Assembly (NCBI GenBank): GCA_965370555.1
Contig: CBDUVB010000011.1
Coordinates: 1-49,617, forward strand
Length of the DNA: 49,617 nucleotides
Direction of reading: 5' to 3'
Source: JAJOKK01 sp965370555
Lineage (GTDB): Bacteria; Bipolaricaulota; Bipolaricaulia; UBA7950; UBA9294
Below, piece by piece: positions 8,914 to 17,358 of this stretch; the first letter of the stretch is position 1, and every line of letters starts with the position of its first letter. A program made the position numbers and the translations under genes. The notes under the pieces are model-generated. The model worked only from the letters and a program-made list of their open reading frames with translations, ran no database searches and was not told the DNA's origin.

Positions 8914-9468
8914 ATGCCGGGTACTTACGTTGTTGCTGGAATTATCGGGGTAGTCCTGATCTATATTGTCGGCACGTACAACGCTCTCGTCCGCCTGCGG
9001 CAACACGTGCGCGAAAGCTGGTCCGACATCGACACCGAGCTGAAGCGGCGTTACGACTTGATTCCCAACTTGGTAGAGACAGTGAAGGGCTATGCCGTTC
9101 ACGAACGGGAGACGTTGGACGCGGTGATCGAGGCGCGGGCACGTGCGGTAGCATCCACCGGAACCCCGGATAGCCAGGCACGGGACGAGGGCGTGCTCGT
9201 CAGTATGCTCAGAGAGCTGTTTGCCGTGGTTGAAGCCTACCCGCAACTCAAAGCGAACCAGAACTTTCTGCACCTGCAGGAGGAGTTGGTCATCACAGAA
9301 GATCGTATCCAGGCGGCGCGCCGCTTCTACAACGGCAACGTTCGCGACCTGAACACTCGAGTTGCGGTCTTCCCGTCGAACCTCATCGCCTCTATGTTTA
9401 GCATTGGGGCGGAAGAGTTCTTCGAGGTTGCAGAGGCCGTTCGCACGGTTCCCGAGGTGCGGCTTTAG
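8914..9468 (+). CDS. lemA: LemA family protein
   Basis: The 184-residue protein has the LemA signature. An N-terminal membrane helix (YVVAGIIGVVLIYIVGTYN) is followed by a coiled helical domain with YDLIPNLVETVKGYAVHE, then LKANQNFLHLQEEL and the family box ITEDRIQAARRFYNGNVRDLN near residues 126-149. LemA proteins are membrane-anchored with a helical bundle; their molecular role is not settled. The ribosome binding site is AAAGGAGG inside the end of the upstream gene. A REP-like palindrome begins seven bases after the stop codon. Confidence 0.93.
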   Translation: MPGTYVVAGIIGVVLIYIVGTYNALVRLRQHVRESWSDIDTELKRRYDLIPNLVETVKGYAVHERETLDAVIEARARAVASTGTPDSQARDEGVLVSMLRELFAVVEAYPQLKANQNFLHLQEELVITEDRIQAARRFYNGNVRDLNTRVAVFPSNLIASMFSIGAEEFFEVAEAVRTVPEVRL

Positions 9469-9475
9469 AAGGTCC

Positions 9476-9544
9476 GGGGTCAGGTCTTGTTTCTTGCTCT
9501 TTATTTTCCTTATGATTAAAGAGCAAGAAACAAGACCTGACCCC
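9476..9544. repeat. REP-like palindrome 1
   Basis: A perfect 28-bp stem starting GGGGTCAGGTCTTGTTTCTT encloses a 13-base loop. It lies in the 90-base gap between the convergent lemA and oligopeptidase genes, so it could end transcription from both sides. Family consensus ends are GGGGTCAGGTCTTG / CAAGACCTGACCCC. Confidence 0.95.
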
Positions 9545-9558
9545 GTGACCCCGGTGTC

Positions 9559-11337
9559 TTACAATTCGGTCAGTTTGGACAGTTCGTCGATCATCCCTTC
9601 AATCACGTCAAATCCACCGCGCCAGAAGGAGGCCGAGGCTATATCGATTCCGGCCTCGCTCAGAATCTCCTGCGGGCTCTTCGACCCGCCGTGGGCGAGG
9701 ATCTTGAGGAACTTGGGGACGAACGCCTCCCCTTCATCTTTGTACTGCCTGTAGAGGGAGAGGACGAGAAGCTGCCCGAAGCTGTAGGCGTAACAGTAGA
9801 AGGGGACGGCGTAGATGTGCGGAATAGAGACCCACTCCCAGCGGAACTCATCGCTCACCTCGACGGCATCACCAAATTGCTCCTTGAGGTTTGCAAGGTA
9901 TCGCTCCGCCAGAGCGTCTATCGTCGCCCCTTCCTCGATCAGGGCGTGTGCCTCGCGCTCGAAAAGGACGAAGTAGGCCTGGCGCATCACCGTGGCGTAG
10001 GAGCCATCGACGAACCGAGCCAGTATATCCCTCCTCACAAGGGGGTCGGATTCGTGTTGTAGCTGGTGTTCGAGGAGGAGGATCTCGGAGAAGACGGATG
10101 CTGTCTCGGCCAGCGGGAGCGAGGAGTGGAAGGTGAGCGGCGAGTGATCGGAGGCCATCAGTGCGTGCATAGCGTGGCCCAGCTCGTGAGCCAACGTGGA
10201 GAGGTCGTTCCCCTTCCCATTGTAGCTCGTCAAGACCCACGGGGTCATCCCTGGGAGCACCCCGTGGCAGAAGGCACCGCCGATCTTCCCAAGCCGAACC
10301 TCGGAATCGAGGTGTCCCTCGTCGAGAACGCGCTTCGCGTGATCGGCCAGGATCGGGGAAAAGGCGGTGAGGCTCTCGAGAATGGTCGTCATCGCCTCAT
10401 CGAACGGATAGATCCTTGCAGACTTACTCAGTGGGGCGTAGAGGTCGTAGCGGCGGAGCTGTTTCATCCTTAGCCAGTTCGCCTTCAACCGGAAGTAGCG
10501 CTGAAAGAGATCTCTATTCTCTTGACAGACTTCAAGGAGGGTCTCGACGACAGGATCGGGGATGTCATTTACCAGGTTTCGAACAGCAATCGGCGATGAG
10601 AACCGCCGGAGGGTGACCTTCTCATCGGCCCAGTTGCGAACGATGTGTTGATAGACCTGGCCGAGGATCGTGCCCTCCTCCCCGTAGACACGGTAGAGCT
10701 CCTTGTAGATTGTTTCTCTGACCTCGGGGGAGGGATCGGAGGCGTAGGCCATCAGTTCGGAGCGTGTCAGGACCTTTTCCTCCCCATCAATCTCGACACG
10801 AAAGGTGAAGCGGGTCGTGATCATATCGTAGAGGGAGGTCAGCGCCTCGACGCCGTTTTCATCCTTCAGGTTGATGAGCTTCTCCTCGGGCTCGGAGAGG
10901 GTGTGTGGGCGGAAGCGACGCAGCGATTCGAGGTAGTAAGCAGCATCCCCGCTTGCGGGAAGGAGCCTCGCGGCAGTCTCGTTGTCGAGCCCCTTCCACC
11001 ACAGATCGAGGAAGAGCGTCCTGTTCTGCGTAGCGGTCAATCTCTTCTCGATCCGTCCGCGGAAGGCAAGTGCGTCTTGGTCGGTGGTATCCTCGGCGAA
11101 CCAGAGGGAGGCGTAGGCCCCCAGCCTCCGGGAGAGTGCTCCAACCTCCTCGATAAGAGAGACTATCTCCGCAAACTCGATCTTTGATATTCCCTCACTC
11201 AGGCAGTCGCGCCACCCTTCGAGTGCGCCAACGGCCTCCTCAAGGTGGGCTGTGAATCTCTCAAGATCCTCCCCTGTCGGCGATCGAAGCAGATCTGTGA
11301 GAGACCATCGTTCCGGTTTGTAGGTTTGTTCGTTCAT
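9559..11337 (-). CDS. M3 family oligoendopeptidase (PepF-like)
   Basis: About 592 residues. The zinc motif HELGHAMH lies near residue 382, within LAHELGHAMHALMAS, and the third ligand region SLPLAETASVFSE lies about 25 residues downstream, as in M3/PepF enzymes. These are cytoplasmic metallopeptidases that cut short oligopeptides. The chosen ATG (MNEQTYKPERW) has AGGGAG six bases upstream. An alternative GTG eight codons upstream would overlap the stop of the preceding HD gene. The 20-base spacing suggests an operon with the HD-domain gene. Confidence 0.92.
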   Translation of the reverse strand: MNEQTYKPERWSLTDLLRSPTGEDLERFTAHLEEAVGALEGWRDCLSEGISKIEFAEIVSLIEEVGALSRRLGAYASLWFAEDTTDQDALAFRGRIEKRLTATQNRTLFLDLWWKGLDNETAARLLPASGDAAYYLESLRRFRPHTLSEPEEKLINLKDENGVEALTSLYDMITTRFTFRVEIDGEEKVLTRSELMAYASDPSPEVRETIYKELYRVYGEEGTILGQVYQHIVRNWADEKVTLRRFSSPIAVRNLVNDIPDPVVETLLEVCQENRDLFQRYFRLKANWLRMKQLRRYDLYAPLSKSARIYPFDEAMTTILESLTAFSPILADHAKRVLDEGHLDSEVRLGKIGGAFCHGVLPGMTPWVLTSYNGKGNDLSTLAHELGHAMHALMASDHSPLTFHSSLPLAETASVFSEILLLEHQLQHESDPLVRRDILARFVDGSYATVMRQAYFVLFEREAHALIEEGATIDALAERYLANLKEQFGDAVEVSDEFRWEWVSIPHIYAVPFYCYAYSFGQLLVLSLYRQYKDEGEAFVPKFLKILAHGGSKSPQEILSEAGIDIASASFWRGGFDVIEGMIDELSKLTEL

Positions 11338-11357
11338 CGTGCTCTCCCTTTCTTCCC

Positions 11358-11948
11358 TCACTCCGTAGGTTCGATCATCCCTGCAAGGCCGATCGCCTCT
11401 GCAACCTCGCGCATCCCCATGATCACATCCTCGAACAGGTCTTTAAGCTCCATCCCCAGCATCTGCGCTCCCTGCTCGATCACCTCGCGGTTCGCTCCTG
11501 CGGCGAAGCTCTTGTCCTTCCACTTCTTGCTGACCGATTTGACCTTCATATCGAGGACGCTGTGCGACGGGCGCACAAGGGCCACCGCTGTTACGAGGCC
11601 GGTCAGTTCGTCGATCGCGTAGAGGACCTTCTCCATCTCGTGTTTTGGCTCGACATCGGTCACGAGCCCCCATCCGTGCGACATCACCGCGTGGATGTAC
11701 TCCTCTGGCCAACCGTGCTCCGTTAATATCTCCCTCGTTTTTGCGCAGTGTTCCTTTGGGTAGCGCTCGTAATCGAGGTCGTGGACGAGGCCGATGATCC
11801 CCCACTTCTCCTCGTCCTCGCCACGCTTTCGCGCCATGTAACGCATCACCCCTTCCACGCTGAGGGCATGCTTAATCAGGCTCTCGCTCTTGTTGAACTC
11901 CTTGAGTAGTCTGTACGCCTCTTCTCTAGTCGGTACATGAGTCAGCAT
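11358..11948 (-). CDS. HD-domain metal-dependent phosphohydrolase
   Basis: 196 residues. The HD signature is visible: H near residue 27 (IKHALSVE), the HD pair in GLVHDLDYERYP near 55, a further His in HAVMSHG near 85, and D in AIDELTGL near 113. The layout matches small HD hydrolases that act on nucleotides or cyclic-nucleotide-like substrates. The ATG is preceded by AAAAGGGGGAG. It lies directly upstream of the M3 peptidase, with no evident link in pathway. Substrate unknown. Confidence 0.85.
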   Translation of the reverse strand: MLTHVPTREEAYRLLKEFNKSESLIKHALSVEGVMRYMARKRGEDEEKWGIIGLVHDLDYERYPKEHCAKTREILTEHGWPEEYIHAVMSHGWGLVTDVEPKHEMEKVLYAIDELTGLVTAVALVRPSHSVLDMKVKSVSKKWKDKSFAAGANREVIEQGAQMLGMELKDLFEDVIMGMREVAEAIGLAGMIEPTE

Positions 11949-12098
11949 CGCTCCCCCTTTTCAGTGGAATTTTTGCTTTTGACCGTTACTCTACTCGTTA
12001 TTCGCTATTTTGTCCAGTGACGAAGACGAGAGCCGAATATGCTTCTCAGCCGCGAGGCGGGTATAGTCTCTTTATCTCCGCAACGAAAGAGGGACTGA

Positions 12099-12881
12099 GT
12101 GGATCTACACGTAGGTGTATTCTTGGCGCTCTTCTTCGCTGCGATTGGGATCGGCGGCTTCGCGAGCTTCCTTGGGCTCGGAGGGGGCGTGTTTATGGTC
12201 CCTCTCCTCTCCCTCGGTGGTTTTGTCGCCACCATGCCCGAGGCTGTGGGAACGAGTATCGCTGGGGTGGTCTTCACCAGTCTCTCCAGTTCGATCGTCT
12301 ATGCCCTCAAACGGAAGATCAACATCAAGCTTGGCCTCCTGCTCATGCCGACGACTATGTTTGGAGCGTGGTGCGGGGCGCGATTGACCGAGGTGATCGA
12401 TACCCGTCTTCTATCGATCGCCTTCGGTATCTTCCTCCTCTACCCAATGCTGATGATGCTCTTGGGCAAACCTCCGCGGGAGATCCCCTTCTCCTTCCAT
12501 GGAAAGATGCGAGGAGTGTGCCTCTACGCGATCACCGCAGCGATCGGCCTAATAGCGGGGACCGCCTCCGGCCTCTTTGGAATAGGTGGAGGTTCGGTGA
12601 TGGTCCCTTCTCTCTCCGTCTTCTTGGGGCTTGATATAGGCATCACTATCGCTACCAGTCTCTTTGTCATGGCTCCGTCAGCGCTTGTGGGATCCTACCA
12701 ACACTGGATGCAGGGTAACCTTCATTCAGAGCTGGCACTTCCGCTGATCCTTGGACTCGTGATCGGGGCACAGATCGGTCCCCGTCTCGGAGTGCGTCTC
12801 CCCAAGGTACGCCTGCGCCAGATCTTCGGAGTAGTTCTCCTCTACGCCGCGGTCAACATGATCATCAAAGGAATCAGGTAG
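12099..12881 (+). CDS. TauE/SafE (TSUP) family membrane permease
   Basis: 260 residues with about eight membrane segments. The two TSUP repeats are marked by GGFASFLGLGGGVFMVP (about 18-34) and the matching GTASGLFGIGGGSVMVPSLS (about 150-169). The family moves sulfite, sulfonates or other small organic anions across the inner membrane. It starts at GTG with AAGAGGGA five bases upstream. No sulfur-metabolism genes adjoin it, so the substrate is unknown. A purine-rich repeat follows immediately. Confidence 0.9.
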   Translation: MDLHVGVFLALFFAAIGIGGFASFLGLGGGVFMVPLLSLGGFVATMPEAVGTSIAGVVFTSLSSSIVYALKRKINIKLGLLLMPTTMFGAWCGARLTEVIDTRLLSIAFGIFLLYPMLMMLLGKPPREIPFSFHGKMRGVCLYAITAAIGLIAGTASGLFGIGGGSVMVPSLSVFLGLDIGITIATSLFVMAPSALVGSYQHWMQGNLHSELALPLILGLVIGAQIGPRLGVRLPKVRLRQIFGVVLLYAAVNMIIKGIR

Positions 12882-12883
12882 AG

Positions 12884-12964
12884 GAAGACGACGCGGGGAC
12901 ACGGAGACACGGGAAAAACGCAAATCTCCGTGTCTCCCCCTCTCCGCGTCCCAACTCCCGTGTC
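12884..12964. repeat. G/purine-rich inverted repeat
   Basis: GACGCGGGGACACGGAGACACGG followed by its complement-type arm, with an AAATCTCCGTGTCTCC turn, fills the whole gap between the convergent permease and saccharopine dehydrogenase genes. It could fold as a long hairpin. Confidence 0.8.
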
Positions 12965-14293
12965 TCAGTCTCCCCGGATGATCTCGGTCTTCTCGGTGAA
13001 CCCGATCCCCATCGACTCAAGCTCGGCCAGGACCGGCTCGTAGATCTCAGGGATCACCGGGACCTGTACCCCTGTGAGGTCGATCTTCCCCCGCAGGATC
13101 AGTCTCGTCGCGATCGCCGCAGGTAGCCCCACGGTGCGCGACATCGATGTATCGCCGTGAGGGATTCCATAATCGATCATTGTGGAGGTTGTCTTCTCAG
13201 TGCGGTCGGGGTATTCGGCGATGAATTCGTGCTGCATCACGAGGAGGTCGCGTTCACCCGGAGCGTACTGCATCTTATCGAGCATCCGCGCTGCTAGTAC
13301 ATCGAGCGGGGATTTCGCTCCCTCAGGGAGGGGTTCATCGCTCAAGAACCCGAGCCACTCAAGGTTCGAGATGACGCGCGAACTACCCTCTATCTTCAGG
13401 AACGAGGCAAGGCCACTCTTCAGGTTCTCCTTCGACCGGCCGATCAGCCTGGCGGTCAAGTCGGCAAAGGTGAGACCAGCAAGGTCGGTTCGCTCCGCCT
13501 CATTGAGGAGGCCCAGTTCAGCGATCTTTTTTAGCGTCTCGCACCAGCCAGGGTAGCGGAGCGTCCCGCGGAACATGTTCTTCACCCCTTTTACCCCGTA
13601 GGTCTCGATGTAAGGGAGAGAGTCACGGTTCGGATACCCCTCGAGCGTGCCGAATCCCTCGATCTCGATCGGGGAGTGGTGGGCAAAGAGGTCCTCGCCG
13701 GGAATGTCGACGACCTTGCCATCCCTCAGGTAGCGAGCCGGGTTCTTGCCGGCGAGGATAACCCCGCGAGGGCTCCAGGAGAACTTGTAGCCGTAAGGAT
13801 TGTCGTTCGCATCCGGCGCTGGTAGTCCTCCGCAGTATGAGGTGAAGCTTACAAGCTCCCCACCACTACGTCTGATCCTGTCGATCACCTGCATCGCCGA
13901 CATGTGATCGATCCCTGGGTCGACGCCGATCTCGTTCAGCAGGATCACACCCGCTCTCTTTGCATCCTCATCGAGGGCCAGCATCTCATCCTTGACGTAA
14001 GACGCGGTGACCATCATCTTCTTGTGCTCGATACACAGCCTGGCAACGAGCGGGTGGTAGACGTACGGAAGGAGGCTGATCGAGAGGTCCGCTTCGCTGA
14101 TCAGCCTCTCTAAGGCCTTCTCATCGCTCACATCCAATTGCTCGGCGATCCCGTTCTTCGCGTTGCCAAGAAGTTTTTGCGCCTTCTCCAAGGTCCGGCT
14201 TGCGACCTTCACCTGGAGATCCTCCTGATCGAGGAGGTAGTGAACCAACGGTCCGCTGACAAGACCGGCCCCAAGAACCAGTACTCTCTTCAT
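12965..14293 (-). CDS. Saccharopine dehydrogenase (Lys9/AASS C-terminal type)
   Basis: 442 residues. The N-terminal Rossmann motif VLVLGAGLVSGP (residues 4-15) leads to the family segments LLPYVYHPLVA, TASYVKDEM and NEIGVDPGIDHMSAMQ (about 120-135), then SFTSYCGGLPAPDANDNPYGYKFSWSPRG-type substrate-site residues. This is the glutamate-forming saccharopine dehydrogenase of the AASS/Lys9 family, interconverting saccharopine with glutamate and alpha-aminoadipate semialdehyde. The lysine-ketoglutarate reductase gene lies 35 bases upstream on the same strand. Together they correspond to the two halves of the eukaryotic bifunctional enzyme. The direction (lysine breakdown or synthesis) cannot be told here. 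Confidence 0.88.
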   Translation of the reverse strand: MKRVLVLGAGLVSGPLVHYLLDQEDLQVKVASRTLEKAQKLLGNAKNGIAEQLDVSDEKALERLISEADLSISLLPYVYHPLVARLCIEHKKMMVTASYVKDEMLALDEDAKRAGVILLNEIGVDPGIDHMSAMQVIDRIRRSGGELVSFTSYCGGLPAPDANDNPYGYKFSWSPRGVILAGKNPARYLRDGKVVDIPGEDLFAHHSPIEIEGFGTLEGYPNRDSLPYIETYGVKGVKNMFRGTLRYPGWCETLKKIAELGLLNEAERTDLAGLTFADLTARLIGRSKENLKSGLASFLKIEGSSRVISNLEWLGFLSDEPLPEGAKSPLDVLAARMLDKMQYAPGERDLLVMQHEFIAEYPDRTEKTTSTMIDYGIPHGDTSMSRTVGLPAAIATRLILRGKIDLTGVQVPVIPEIYEPVLAELESMGIGFTEKTEIIRGD

Positions 14294-14328
14294 CTTTCAC
14301 TCCTTCTGGGCTCGCGCCCACCGTTTCG

Positions 14329-15651
14329 TTATAGGTACCTCTCGATATAGCGATAATCCGGGGTCAGTTCACCGCGGTAGACGATCATCGCCCGCTTGAT
14401 CTCCGGTGGAAGATCGCAGGACGCGAAATCCCCGCTGTAATCGGCCGTGGCGATCGCTGGGACGTACCCCTTTAACACACCACTGAAGTACGCGGAGGAT
14501 TCCCGTGGCAGCTCGCTGGGGAGGATCTCCACCGCCATCATTACCGGCCCGTTCCCCGCGATCCCGTCGATCGCCCTATCAGCCACAGGATCGTAGACAT
14601 AAACCGGGTTGTCCGGCTCGGTCGCCTTGACCGTGCACTCGATTGCCCCCTCTACATCGCAGGTGATATCACCGATCACTTTTAGGCGTGGCCTGTTTAA
14701 GCGCTGCCTGTCCTCGCGGTACAGTTCCCGCACCGTCTTCTTGGAGAATAGGCGAGGGTAGCGCGGCTCCCAGTAGATGCAATTAACAAGGATATCCAGA
14801 TAGGGGAGGTGGCGTTCAAAGACGCCGCGATAGCGTTCGGGATGATCGTAGTACTCCTGAAGGTCGAACAAGTGATCCCCCTCCCGCAATTCGACCATAT
14901 CCTCTTCCTTGAAGATGACCTTGTAGACGACCCTGTTTGAGGCGGCCTGCGCCACGTTGAGCACGGCGAGTTCTCCGGGGGAGATCTCCGTCACAGGGAG
15001 AAGGTCGAGGATCTCCTGCGCCCCGCGAGAGACGTTCCCGTACCCTGCGATCCCAACGACCAACGGGGTGATCTTATTGGGTAGCCCCTCTCTCTCGATC
15101 CGCTTGCCGATCCCACGGATCGCCTCCTTCGCCGTTTCGAGGTCAGGGTAGTCGAGGGCGCGCTTCACCCCCTCAAAGGGGTTGGGTATTCCCTCGAAAG
15201 CGAGCCGCTTCCCGAACGCCCACAGCGTCTCGATCATCCCGGCGAGGCCGGCGTAGTTCCCGAAGAAGATCAACCTCCGGCCATCCTCATCGGCCACCTT
15301 CTCGTAGTCGATCAAGGTACAGCCCATGTCGAGGATCTGCCGCAGCATCGGCATATTGTAGGCCTGCCCCTTGATAGTGTGCGAGAAGAAGACGTACGTC
15401 TTCCCGCGCTCCAAGATGGGAATTGGGATCTCCTTGATCCCGAAGATGACCGGGCAGAAGGAGAGGTCATCCGCGACCTCGATCCCCGCCTGGCAATAGT
15501 CCGCGTTGGTGAAGACCCGCCTATCCGACGATTGAACAACGACCTCAAGCCCGTCTTCTTCGACCAGCCTCCTGATGTCCTGCGGGGTCAACGGAGCGCG
15601 CCGCTCCCACGCGTACATATCCTCACGACGGATTCCGATTCTGTATGACAA
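14329..15651 (-). CDS. Lysine-ketoglutarate reductase (AASS N-terminal type)
   Basis: 440 residues related to alanine dehydrogenase/transhydrogenase and the LKR half of AASS. Visible are IGIRREDMYAWERRAPLTP at the N-terminus, GIKEIPIP, the YVFFSHTIKGQAYNMPML motif near residues 87-105, DYEKVADEDGRRLIFFGNYAG, and the Rossmann motif GIAGYGNVSRGAQE near 216. It joins lysine and 2-oxoglutarate to make saccharopine, or the reverse. The start is TTG, with GGAGG eleven bases upstream; spacing is long and the start is less certain. It forms an operon with the saccharopine dehydrogenase gene. Confidence 0.87.
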   Translation of the reverse strand: MSYRIGIRREDMYAWERRAPLTPQDIRRLVEEDGLEVVVQSSDRRVFTNADYCQAGIEVADDLSFCPVIFGIKEIPIPILERGKTYVFFSHTIKGQAYNMPMLRQILDMGCTLIDYEKVADEDGRRLIFFGNYAGLAGMIETLWAFGKRLAFEGIPNPFEGVKRALDYPDLETAKEAIRGIGKRIEREGLPNKITPLVVGIAGYGNVSRGAQEILDLLPVTEISPGELAVLNVAQAASNRVVYKVIFKEEDMVELREGDHLFDLQEYYDHPERYRGVFERHLPYLDILVNCIYWEPRYPRLFSKKTVRELYREDRQRLNRPRLKVIGDITCDVEGAIECTVKATEPDNPVYVYDPVADRAIDGIAGNGPVMMAVEILPSELPRESSAYFSGVLKGYVPAIATADYSGDFASCDLPPEIKRAMIVYRGELTPDYRYIERYL

Positions 15652-16046
15652 TCGATATCAGGCCTCCTCTCTCAAGGGAGCCCTATCTTTGTGGCCCCGA
15701 TGCCGCGAAAGTATACACAAAAAACCTGTGGAGGGGGGGTAAGGTCGGAAGCCGAACAGAAGCTTTCACCGCCGAGGACGCAGAGTGCGCAGAGAGGGGG
15801 AGCAAGGTTGAGTGATTGAATATTCCGATCTCTCAATTCCTCGGCGCCCTCTGCGGTAAAATGTTTGAATTTATGGTTTAAGTTTAAAGACAAGCGGAGG
15901 ATGGAACAATACACCACCTTGACGGACATGGCCGCCGAGCGCTCGACTCCCTGACCTTGGACTATGGACCTTGGACCATGGACTACGGACCTTGGACTCT
16001 CCCCCCATCACCGCTTTCCCCCCTTCTCTTTTTCCCACTGGACCGG
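15652..16046. repeat. Repeat-filled intergenic region
   Basis: About 400 bases without a gene. Bases 15757-15868 form an imperfect long inverted repeat of the CACCGCAGAGGGCGCAGAG family: TTTCACCGCCGAGGACGCAGAG on one side and CTCGGCGCCCTCTGCGGTAAAA on the other, with GATTGAATATTCC between. Bases 15955-15999 are tandem CTTGGACTATGGAC-type units, about four copies. A good -10 box (TATACT, 16047-16052) closes the region, but no convincing -35 box is present. Confidence 0.75.
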
Positions 16047-16079
16047 TATACTAGCAGCATCTAATCGGAGGTGACTCGT

Positions 16080-16889
16080 ATGACGAGACTGGTTCCACTG
16101 GTTGTTCTTCTCCTTCTCCTTCCGGCAGCGAGCGTATTGGGTGGGGATTTGCCACAGGTATTGCAGCCAAACACAACAGCGTACTCCGCCACGGAGGTCG
16201 CGACACTCACACAGGCGATCGCAGCTCTAGAAGAAATGCTTAACGGCTATAATCTGGCGTCAAGGCGCTACTTCCCGGACGAGTGGACAAGTCGCAACTT
16301 CGCGATGTATACAGCCGGAGTTCTTTCCGAGAAGAGCTATGAGACAGTACTCGTCAGCGGTGGTGGTTGGCCGGACGGCGTACATACGTGGGTGCTCGTC
16401 GGTGTTCTGCCTGGGGCAAGCACCTCTTGGATCCCGATCGAGGCCACACCAGAACAGGGTGAAGGCCAACAGACCCTGGGTTACATTCCTAGCACCACTG
16501 ATGCTGCGGGAGAGCTGTGGTTCGAGGAAAGCTACCTCAACTTCAGCGATGTACTACAGCTATCGTCTAACCTTCCTCCAATTGCCAATATCAGGCCGCC
16601 AGCTCCGCCGATCACGACCGATAAAACCCTAACCTTCATGGCGATCAGTTCTTACGATCCCGATGGAGAGATTGTTCTGTATCTATGGGACTTCGGCGAC
16701 GGGGAAACCAAGGCTGCGACTTCATGGAGGGTCCGCCACAAGTTCCGGAGAGATGGAAATTATGTCGTCACTCTGACAGTCGTCGATAACCTCGGGAAGA
16801 AAGCAAGCGCAGAGATGAGACTGTTCGTTATGGAGTTGGAAGAGCCTACCTCTACACCATCAAGTGGTGGATGTGGGTGTGGTGGGTAA
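16080..16889 (+). CDS. Secreted PKD-domain protein
   Basis: 269 residues. A signal peptide (LVPLVVLLLLLPAASVLGG) is followed by a region of about 150 residues with no family I recognise (WTSRNFAMY, HTWVLVGVL). A PKD-like beta domain lies near residues 165-250, with SSYDPDGEIVLYLWDFGDG and YVVTLTVVDN. The tail is an unusual Gly/Cys stretch (SGGCGCGG). I prefer the ATG at 16080 because AATCGGAGGT lies seven bases upstream; the GTG at 16071 would overlap that site. PKD domains support binding outside the cell. A second PKD protein follows 36 bases later, probably in the same transcript. Confidence 0.82.
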   Translation: MTRLVPLVVLLLLLPAASVLGGDLPQVLQPNTTAYSATEVATLTQAIAALEEMLNGYNLASRRYFPDEWTSRNFAMYTAGVLSEKSYETVLVSGGGWPDGVHTWVLVGVLPGASTSWIPIEATPEQGEGQQTLGYIPSTTDAAGELWFEESYLNFSDVLQLSSNLPPIANIRPPAPPITTDKTLTFMAISSYDPDGEIVLYLWDFGDGETKAATSWRVRHKFRRDGNYVVTLTVVDNLGKKASAEMRLFVMELEEPTSTPSSGGCGCGG

Positions 16890-16925
16890 ACCAGTTTAAA
16901 CGATTGATCTCAAAATGGAGGATCG

Positions 16926-17318
16926 ATGCCTGACTCTCGAAAATATGTAATCAAGTTATCTCTCGTAGTTGGGGCGCTCGCCCTGGTGGGACTGTTTGTG
17001 ACGTCTTGTCTCCCGAGTATCTTCAACCGCCCACCTAAACCAGTGATCACCATTGCAGAAGGAAATCCTTACGGACCACCTCCTCTTGAGATCACATTCG
17101 ACATCTCAGGAAGTTCCGATCCCGATGGAGAGATCGTCTCGTTCACCTTCGACTTTGCCGATGGTAGTGACCCAATTACGGGAACCGATCTCACTCAACC
17201 GATTGCCCACACCTACTTGGAGAAAGGACAACATTTTGCTTCTTTAACCGTAGTGGACAACGTGGGTAAGGAAGCACTTGCAAAAATAATAATTAGTGTG
17301 TTTGAGCCGATAGAATAG
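16926..17318 (+). CDS. PKD-domain lipoprotein
   Basis: 130 residues. A basic N-terminus and hydrophobic segment (LVVGALALVGLFVTSC) end in a lipobox with Cys28, so the protein should be lipid-anchored. The rest is one PKD domain: GSSDPDGEIVSFTFDFADGSD near residues 62-82 and HFASLTVVDN near 107-116. The PKD domain closely resembles that of the upstream gene (DPDGEIV and TVVDN-VGK in both), which suggests tandem duplication. The ribosome binding site is AATGGAGG. Confidence 0.82.
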   Translation: MPDSRKYVIKLSLVVGALALVGLFVTSCLPSIFNRPPKPVITIAEGNPYGPPPLEITFDISGSSDPDGEIVSFTFDFADGSDPITGTDLTQPIAHTYLEKGQHFASLTVVDNVGKEALAKIIISVFEPIE

Positions 17319-17358
17319 CGTCGTTTGCTGACACATCGAGAAAGAAGCGTTGTCACAC

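Noticed and set aside
9476..9544. Palindrome 1 as a plain terminator
   Set aside because: It may stop transcription, but the same arms recur at five other places including inside trmD, so it is first of all a dispersed repeat.
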